Part shown: positions 11,298 through 64,000 of the stretch, piece by piece | How the letters are laid out: every line of letters begins with the position of its first letter | Position numbering within the stretch: position 1 is the stretch's first letter | Source of the DNA: Urechis unicinctus | Lineage: Eukaryota > Annelida > Polychaeta > Xenopneusta > Urechidae | DNA: 64,000 nt | Direction: 5' to 3' | Assembly: GCA_034190875.2 (NCBI GenBank) | Contig: CM067348.1 | Coordinates: 22,926,222-22,990,221, forward strand | Translations under genes and position numbers: made by a program | The notes under the pieces: model-generated | What the model saw: only the letters and a program-made list of their open reading frames with translations | The model's database searches: none | Told to the model about the DNA's origin: nothing

Positions 11298-12604
11298 GGG
11301 CTTGTTTTATAATAGTTTTTGGCGTAATTGCACCAAATAGAAAATGTCATGAATTAAATGTTTTACAAACTTTCAATTAAATGGTGTGATTGATATATAT
11401 ATTTACTTTGCAATTGCTTATATCAAAGAGGTATTCACAGCAAAGCAATCTTTTGTATGAGCGCAAGTAGTTATTTCACACGCTTATCATCTGCCTATCC
11501 ATTAGGCGTATCTTTGCTGATGTTTAAGATGTGGAAAACATTACTGTAGCGGTGTGAGGTGAATGAAACGATGCCTCCGTGCTGTGCATGTTGTATTACG
11601 CTGTATATAGGGCTTTAGTGATGCTCTCAGGCAACCTGTATCTGGCCTTTGCATATCACTTTGACAGTCAATAAATGTTATTAAGTTACTTTCTTCTGCC
11701 TTTTTTTTTGGTTTGGAGTATCAGGTTAGTTCGAGAAGATTTCAAAATTGTAGTTGGCTAAATAGAGTGCTTGGACCATGTGATGGGATGTACAATTAAC
11801 AGTTTTCTTATTGATTCCGATGTACCCTAGGATGCTGTTTATTAGTTTTTTCATTAATTAAACTCTTATATCCGTCTTAAAGTAAACTTGACAATCAGTT
11901 CGAATTCTATACACATAAATTGAGTTAAGTAAATGCCACTGAATTGTGTCCCTCCTGCAGATGTTTTTTCCAGTGTTTTTAAAGAGTCGCGACGTTTCCT
12001 TTAAGTTGTTGGGATAAGGTGTTTCAATGAAGAGAGTTTCTGCTTTATATGGCTGTTTTGCTATATTCAGCAAAGAAGACAGGAACTGAATGAAATTCGG
12101 AAATACCTCGTAGCCTCTTATTGAATGACTGACAAGTAAATTTATATAAATAATTTATTAACATGCAAAAATCTTCATGTTTCGTAACAAATAAAATGCA
12201 GTTTCACGTAAAATTTTGATTCAGAATATCACAGCAACAACTTGCATATATAAGTGGAAAACAACTAACAAAACGAGTTAAACATTGCCATCCTTCCAAC
12301 AGACACTTAATAGCCAACTTGTAGAACCTGGACGGAATGAAGTATAATTGTAAACCTCTGTCAATAAGTGACTCCACCAAACAGAACATATGAATGATTG
12401 AAACTCGGGACGGTTATTCAATATAGCAGCTATTTATGGGATCAAAAACATGACGGCAGCGTTTACACATTCTATGCCGAATCATTGAGTATGAATTAAA
12501 ATATTTTTCTATACCCAAATTATATTCTGACTTAGTTTGATTATGAAAAACCCTTCCGTACTCTTTCAACCCTTTCTTGTAAGACGATGGTTGACAAGGA
12601 CAGT

Positions 12605-62329
<49,725 letters not shown>

Positions 62330-64000
62330 TTTAGTGGTCTCTATACACATCATAAATAGACATGAGATGAGGTGAAGCACAACCTAATCACAGTCTAGGG
62401 AAAAGTGGTCCTACCAGTTTAATTTAATACTCAGACGAAACTTCTATCAATCTTCCTGCTCCATCATGCCGATCTAATAACTAATTAGTAAGAAAGCGAG
62501 GTAAACTGCATGGCATCTACAGAACACTTCTGTACACTGACAGTGACACTGTCAACCCCAGGGCTAGACCCACAACAGCCTATATCTCTACAGTAAAGGT
62601 CTACCCCATTACAAGCTAAATGTATTGGAGTGGTCCATTGAGAAATAGTTCTTCATCCTATTTTGTATCCATCTGAAATAGCCACACTGTTATCTTATCG
62701 TTTGATTCCATTGTGGCTCATCTAATTTGCTGAGGTCACAGGAAAACACCAACACAGATATGAGCCACAATTTTGTATGATCTGTGTTTAGCTGATACTA
62801 GGTACAAAATTGCTTCCTCTATGTGGAGTACCGGGCAGATAAGTGCTTGTATCAGAATGAGTGTCCAAATAGTCAGACAAGAAAAATTTGCTGGTTATGT
62901 GATGATTTGAATTATTTTGTTTCCACTTTTGCTATGAAAGAATTGAAAACATTGACCAGACAATTAACAGATAATAACGACATGACTGCCAATCTGGTCC
63001 AGGAAGCAATTTACAATTAGTGTGCATTGGTGTCTACAACAAAAATGAAAATTAGCTAGATGGAGAAAAAGCAACGAAAGTGCAGACAAATATTATTTTG
63101 ATGATAATGTGTGCAATGACCACCTTAATATATCAATGAGCATGGTATCAAAATTTTAAAGAATACCAAGGAATGGTTCATCTTTGTATGTGTATAACAA
63201 TAATAGTCAGTGAGGTGAAATTTCGATTGTTTGACCACATTTTTGCTTGGCCTATCACCACACCTTAAAGAGTCAATGATAGTAAGGTCTAGTGCCTGGA
63301 CTGATGCCTGCTTAGCCCTACTACTTGTACTAGACGTCCGAGTTTGAAAAAGACGCAATTTTATATATTTTTGAGATCAATTCAGACAACTACCAAACAA
63401 AAACTTGGTGATCTATTTGTGGAATGAAATGAGCTCTTGCGATAAAACACTATACGAAGAGTCGACAAAACGCATTGTTGGAACGTTTGCTGTATCGCGA
63501 GCGAGCGGTAAAATAAAATAAAGTGAACGAAATGATCATTGATGCACTCCTAATAATCTCGGTGCTTCTCTGAAAATGATAAAATCAATCGCCAACAGAA
63601 ATGTACAGAGGTAATTTCTGTTTACCATCAGTCGGCAATAGATGACTTACAGTTTAGATAATTCTCATAGCATTCTTGTAATACCAGGTGCTCAGCAAAT
63701 TTCAACTTGCACTATTTACCATGACAACAGGCAACAAAATCTCGTTGTCATATCGCTGGTGATCGAGAACCCTACGAGCGCGTTATAACTATAAGACCGA
63801 GTTTTTAATATATTTAAATTGACAAGGGGAACGACTCGCACTACAAACAATGACCATATTTGTATCGCATTTTCCACTTGTCACCTGACACAGGTCATTC
63901 AAAAGATTAAATGAGGGAATTAAAATATCGATGACCCTAAATGTCTCCCTTGTTATCGGATGTAGGTCACTCAGAGGATGGCGATTTAATGAAATAAAAC
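62330..64000. other. Upstream flank of DNAH2, no gene recognised
   Basis: Short frames (62823-63020 plus, 63125-63358 minus) look random. This stretch should hold the DNAH2 5' leader and promoter. Confidence 0.4.
63715..63728 (-). promoter_or_regulatory. Candidate RFX X-box upstream of DNAH2
   Basis: The minus strand reads GTTGTCATGGTAAA, 13 of 14 matches to the X-box GTHNYYATRRNAAC; the plus strand also matches 13 of 14. RFX factors drive ciliary genes. It lies 1.39 kb upstream of the DNAH2 ATG, so it fits only if the transcription start is far upstream or another ciliary gene lies to the right. Confidence 0.4.

Overview
The window is animal nuclear DNA. Its genes are split into many small exons with GT/AG introns, the introns carry many micro- and minisatellites, and there is one decayed LINE reverse transcriptase. 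I take it to be an invertebrate, with a mollusc or another lophotrochozoan as the best guess. The species cannot be fixed from sequence alone. Every function given here comes from reading translations and recalling protein families; no search was run.

Left part, plus strand. The last three coding exons of DHRS12 (an SDR-family dehydrogenase/reductase) lie at 239-1707. They are followed by a mirrored compound microsatellite (about 1869-2238), a short hairpin, a degenerate tandem repeat and a 5'-truncated, broken LINE RT on the minus strand (about 3589-5095). A gene-poor stretch runs to 7448. ARGLU1 (arginine/glutamate-rich splicing and transcription cofactor) then has five coding exons from 7449 to 10380. 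A candidate alternative last exon with its own poly(A) signals lies in the third intron.

Right part, minus strand. Almost all of 12605-62329 is one gene, the ortholog of DNAH2, the axonemal inner-arm dynein heavy chain (I1/f 1-beta type). About 80 exons can be placed. They cover the N-terminal tail, linker, AAA1-AAA6, stalk, microtubule-binding domain (MTBD) and C-terminal cap. P-loops are visible in AAA1 (GPAGTGKT), AAA2 (GNTLSGKS), AAA3 (GPVGTGKT) and AAA4 (GIGGSGRQS). DNAH2 and ARGLU1 converge. A near-consensus RFX X-box lies upstream of DNAH2.

The most unusual content is inside DNAH2. (1) Two exons of exactly 142 nt (28330-28189 and 27236-27095) encode alternative versions of the first half of the MTBD. 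Their splice phases do not allow both in one mRNA. (2) The last coding exon exists in three copies. A diverged version (16130-15976) lies upstream of two near-identical copies (15095-14941 and 12759-12605); the latter come from a recent 2.3-kb tandem duplication with a 4-bp microhomology junction. (3) Several in-frame acidic or coiled-coil microexons, and a 69-codon acidic/PQ-rich exon, appear to be extra relative to the vertebrate protein. (4) Several intronic minisatellites have copied the adjacent splice donor or acceptor. (5) Three small frame-breaking indels are more likely assembly errors than gene death.
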